Assembly (NCBI GenBank): GCA_903907865.1
Contig: CAIVPR010000078.1
Span: 248,001 to 312,000 of the forward strand
DNA length: 64,000 bases
From: an uncultured Acidobacteriia bacterium
GTDB taxonomy: Bacteria; Acidobacteriota; Terriglobia; Bryobacterales; Bryobacteraceae
Direction: 5' to 3'
Within the stretch, counting starts at the first letter, position 1; each line of letters begins with the position of its first letter. Below are positions 61,387 to 64,000 of the stretch, in pieces. The notes under the pieces are model-generated. The model saw only the letters and a list, made by a program, of their open reading frames with translations, had not been told where the DNA came from and made no database searches. Made by a program: the position numbers and the translations under genes.

Positions 61387-64000
61387 CTACCCGGTATTAT
61401 GCAGCCCGGCTGCAATGCCGTTCATCGTCGAGGCAATCGCCCGGTCGATCCTATCGTCGCCACCCCCAGCGCGCTTGCGGCGCAGAAGTTCCACCTGAAT
61501 CAGGCTGAGGGGGTCCACGTAGGGATTCCGCAGCTGAATCGAGCGCGCCAGAACCGGACTGCGTTCCAGCAGTACCGATGTCCCCTTGAGCGCGAAAATC
61601 ACCCGTTTGGTGCGCTCGAATTCGCTCAACAGCATGCCGTACACCCGCGTGCGGAGTTGCTCGTCGCCAACCAGCCCTGAATACAGTTCGGCAATCGACA
61701 TGTCGGCCTTGGCCATGGCCAGTTCCACGTTGCTCAGCATGTCGGCAAACAGCGGAAACTCCTTCAACATCCGCTGCAGCAGCGCCACTTCGGCCGCGCC
61801 GCGATTCATGAAGCTTTCCACCGCATACCCGACGCCGAACCACGCCGGAACTGCATGGCGGCTCTGCATCCAGCCAAACACCCACGGGATAGCCCGGAGG
61901 TCTTCCACCTTGCGGCTGCCGGCGCGTCGGCTGGGCCGGGAGCCGATGTGCGCGTGTTCCAGTTCGTTGACCGGCGTTGCCTCTTCAAAGTAGCGCAGAA
62001 CGTCGGGGTCGTCGGCAATGCTCCGGCGATAGAAAGCAAATGCTTCGGCGGACATGGCGTCCATGCATTGGAGCACGTCGACTGGGGCGGGAGCGGCTTC
62101 CGAACCTGGCCGTACCAACGCCTCAAGGCTTGCCGCGATCATCACTTCGAGGTTCCACTCGGCGAGCACCGGGTCGGAGTATTTCCAGTTCAACACTTCC
62201 CCTTGCTCGGTGATGCGGATGGCACCGGAGAAGTCCCCCGGAGGCTGGGCCAGAATGGCGCGGTGCGTGGGCCCCCCGCCGCGACCGACCGTGCCGCCGC
62301 GTCCATGGAACACCCGAAGCTTGAGGCCATACTCCCGGGCAGCCTCGTGCAACGCGTGGTGCGCCTTGTACAACTCCCAAGTGCTGGTGAGCATGCCCCC
62401 GTCTTTGTTGGAGTCCGAGTAGCCCAGCATGATCTCCTGCCAACCATTCCAGGATTCGAGGAGTTTGGCGTACTCCGGATGCGACCAGACCTTGCGCATG
62501 ATTTCGGGAGCGCGCCGGAGTGCGTCGATCGATTCAAAGAGGGGCACCGGCATCAGGCCAGGATCGTCACCGGATCCCGCGACACGCACCCCCGCCAGAG
62601 CGGCGATGCGGACCACGGTGAGGATGTCGTCCGCGCTTTCCGTTCCGCTGATAATGTGGGAGCGGATCACGTCGCCGCCTCGCAGGGACTTCTCCTGCGC
62701 GATGGTGCGCATGGTGTCGAGCAGTTCGCGCGAAGCATCCGTCAGGCTGCGAGCCAGGGCATCGGTATTCCCCGAACTCTTCTCCTGGATTTCAGCCAAC
62801 ACGGCCGCATGCACGTTCCGGTGCTGGCGGACATCAAGTACATACAGCTTGAAACCGAAATGCCGGAACTGAAGCAGCAGCGGGTCGAGCAGGGTCTGCG
62901 CCAGCCTGGCGCCTCCATTCTGCATGAGGCTGTCGCGGATCAATTCCAAATCGTTTCCGAATTCGGCAGGGGCCTGGTAGGCGACGGGGGATGCCGATCC
63001 CTCGCGCGCCAAACGCAGCCGCAGGTGGATGAATACCAGCAGGCGGCGGTACCATTCCGCGGGCGGGGTCCGCTGCAGCTCGGCCGATTCGGGAAGGGAT
63101 TGCTCGTAGGCATCGAGTTGCGCCTTGAGACCCGCCGAAGCGGGGATCTGGCGAACCGACACCCGGAGACGGCGCATCAGGCTGCGCACGGCAGCCAGGT
63201 AGTGGTCGAGGACGGTGTGCCGCGCGAGCGCAAGCGCCTCGCAGGTGCGGGCGGCGGTGGCAAACGGGTTGCCATCCCGGTCCCCTCCGATCCAGGAGCC
63301 GAAACGCACACAAACGGGCAGGCGCGATGGCTCCAGGTGAATACCGTAGACGCGTCTGAAGGAGTCCGAGATCTCGTCGTACACCTTGGGCAGGGTCTCG
63401 AACAGGGATAACTGGTAGTATTCGAGGCCGAAGCGGATCTCGTCGGACACCGTGGGACGCTTCATCCGAATGTCGTCGGTCTGCCAGAGGCCGGTCACTT
63501 CGGCGAGGATCGCTTCCTGGCAGCGGACGGCGATGGCATCCGAGAGTGGCAACCCGTCAAGCGCTTCCAGATTCTGCGCGATGAGCGCGCGCCTGGTGAG
63601 GACGGCCCGGCGTGCGAATTCCGTGGGATGCGCCGTAAACACGGGCTCGACGGAAATGAGGGCAAGGGCTTCGAGGGCCGCCTCGGCGGGAATGCCCCAC
63701 TCTTTCAGGCGCAGCAGAGTTCCGTGGAACGTGCCAGGCAGAGGTTTCTGCTCGGCCTGCAACTGGGCGGCCCGCCGACGGCGCTTGCGATGGTTGGTCT
63801 CCGCGAGATTGGTCAACTCGAAGTAGATCGAGAATGCCTTCGTGACACGCTTGGCTGTTTCGGTGTCGAGGGAGGCAACCAGGGCCTTGGCGTCCTCGAT
63901 CAGCGGGCCACCATGTTCGCGGTGTTCAATAAGTTGGCGACGCAGCGCTTCCACGGTTTCGAGGAGTTCGCGACCGCCTTGCTCGACGAGGACTTTCCCC
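61387..64000 (-). CDS. ppc: Phosphoenolpyruvate carboxylase, 5'-truncated by window edge
   Basis: About 870 residues visible; the frame is open to the right edge (EQGGRELLETVEALRRQLIE), so the GTG at 63954 is not the start. Motifs: FTAHPTEFARR with the catalytic His, GGDRDGNPFATA, MLGYSDSNKDGGMLTSTWEL, FHGRGGTVGRGGGPTHRAIL, and the invariant C-terminal NTG. It fixes bicarbonate onto phosphoenolpyruvate. The position next to a bicarbonate-accumulating pump suggests a functional link. Confidence 0.96.
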   Translation of the reverse strand, partial: GKVLVEQGGRELLETVEALRRQLIEHREHGGPLIEDAKALVASLDTETAKRVTKAFSIYFELTNLAETNHRKRRRRAAQLQAEQKPLPGTFHGTLLRLKEWGIPAEAALEALALISVEPVFTAHPTEFARRAVLTRRALIAQNLEALDGLPLSDAIAVRCQEAILAEVTGLWQTDDIRMKRPTVSDEIRFGLEYYQLSLFETLPKVYDEISDSFRRVYGIHLEPSRLPVCVRFGSWIGGDRDGNPFATAARTCEALALARHTVLDHYLAAVRSLMRRLRVSVRQIPASAGLKAQLDAYEQSLPESAELQRTPPAEWYRRLLVFIHLRLRLAREGSASPVAYQAPAEFGNDLELIRDSLMQNGGARLAQTLLDPLLLQFRHFGFKLYVLDVRQHRNVHAAVLAEIQEKSSGNTDALARSLTDASRELLDTMRTIAQEKSLRGGDVIRSHIISGTESADDILTVVRIAALAGVRVAGSGDDPGLMPVPLFESIDALRRAPEIMRKVWSHPEYAKLLESWNGWQEIMLGYSDSNKDGGMLTSTWELYKAHHALHEAAREYGLKLRVFHGRGGTVGRGGGPTHRAILAQPPGDFSGAIRITEQGEVLNWKYSDPVLAEWNLEVMIAASLEALVRPGSEAAPAPVDVLQCMDAMSAEAFAFYRRSIADDPDVLRYFEEATPVNELEHAHIGSRPSRRAGSRKVEDLRAIPWVFGWMQSRHAVPAWFGVGYAVESFMNRGAAEVALLQRMLKEFPLFADMLSNVELAMAKADMSIAELYSGLVGDEQLRTRVYGMLLSEFERTKRVIFALKGTSVLLERSPVLARSIQLRNPYVDPLSLIQVELLRRKRAGGGDDRIDRAIASTMNGIAAGLHNTG

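Overview
The window is a high-GC (roughly 60-65 %) chromosomal segment, most likely from an acidobacterium of the Bryobacterales/Solibacter type. This is inferred from family content: an 803-residue orphan MacB-type permease of the acidobacterial kind, a reg-propeller histidine kinase, a PEP-CTERM protein, a CE15-type esterase, a two-domain VOC protein, and a short GC-rich dispersed repeat in three intergenic places. No rRNA, tRNA, CRISPR array or intact transposase was found by eye.

Layout. 1-5.1 kb: 3' end of a tamB-like gene, a convergent HD-GYP/GAF/GGDEF cyclic-di-GMP protein, and an intergenic region holding what looks like a structured non-coding RNA with its own terminator. 5.1-10.9 kb: a membrane glycosyltransferase, a YprB/MrfB-type exonuclease, and a translationally coupled three-gene unit ending in a BrxC/BrxD-type ATPase preceded by a degenerate relative. 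10.9-22.6 kb: TonB-like protein, ImmA/IrrE protease with a small membrane partner, a membrane protein, a sulfite-oxidase-like enzyme carrying a haem-c site, a sensor kinase/response regulator pair, an AbiL-like AAA ATPase + DUF4276 pair, an M13 peptidase and a small membrane protein. 22.7-35.4 kb: two MacB-type permeases, a Uma2 nuclease followed by a scrambled Uma2/HicB relic, a SEC-C protein, a glucuronoyl-esterase-like enzyme, a VOC protein, a DUF4143 ATPase flanked by two related 28-bp palindromes, formaldehyde dehydrogenase, an orphan permease, and a HigBA-like pair with a damaged antitoxin.

35.5-48.9 kb is mainly housekeeping: dciA-gatC-gatA-sod on the minus strand, two zinc-ribbon paralogues, a hairpin-rich intergenic region, a rhamnonate-dehydratase-like enzyme, an SGNH hydrolase, cytochrome c, a GNAT protein, thymidine kinase, proC, a PEP-CTERM protein and an HtrA protease. 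49.0-54.1 kb is an accessory island: an acyl-CoA synthetase gene survives only as a 5' and a frameshifted 3' fragment, and between them lie an MFS transporter, an HTH protein, a divergent two-gene unit (helical protein + DUF4407, the latter frameshifted at a perfect hairpin) and a type I methylase (hsdM) relic. 54.4-64 kb: two stress proteins, then a minus-strand dabB-dabA-cysD unit (inorganic-carbon pump plus sulfate adenylyltransferase subunit), a divergent LysR regulator and a convergent PEP carboxylase that runs off the right edge.

The best candidates for something undescribed are the structured RNA at about 4.67-4.91 kb, the palindrome-flanked ATPase unit at 29.3-30.9 kb, the MrfB/BrxD-like unit at 6.5-10.9 kb, and the HTH/helical/DUF4407 cassette in the island.
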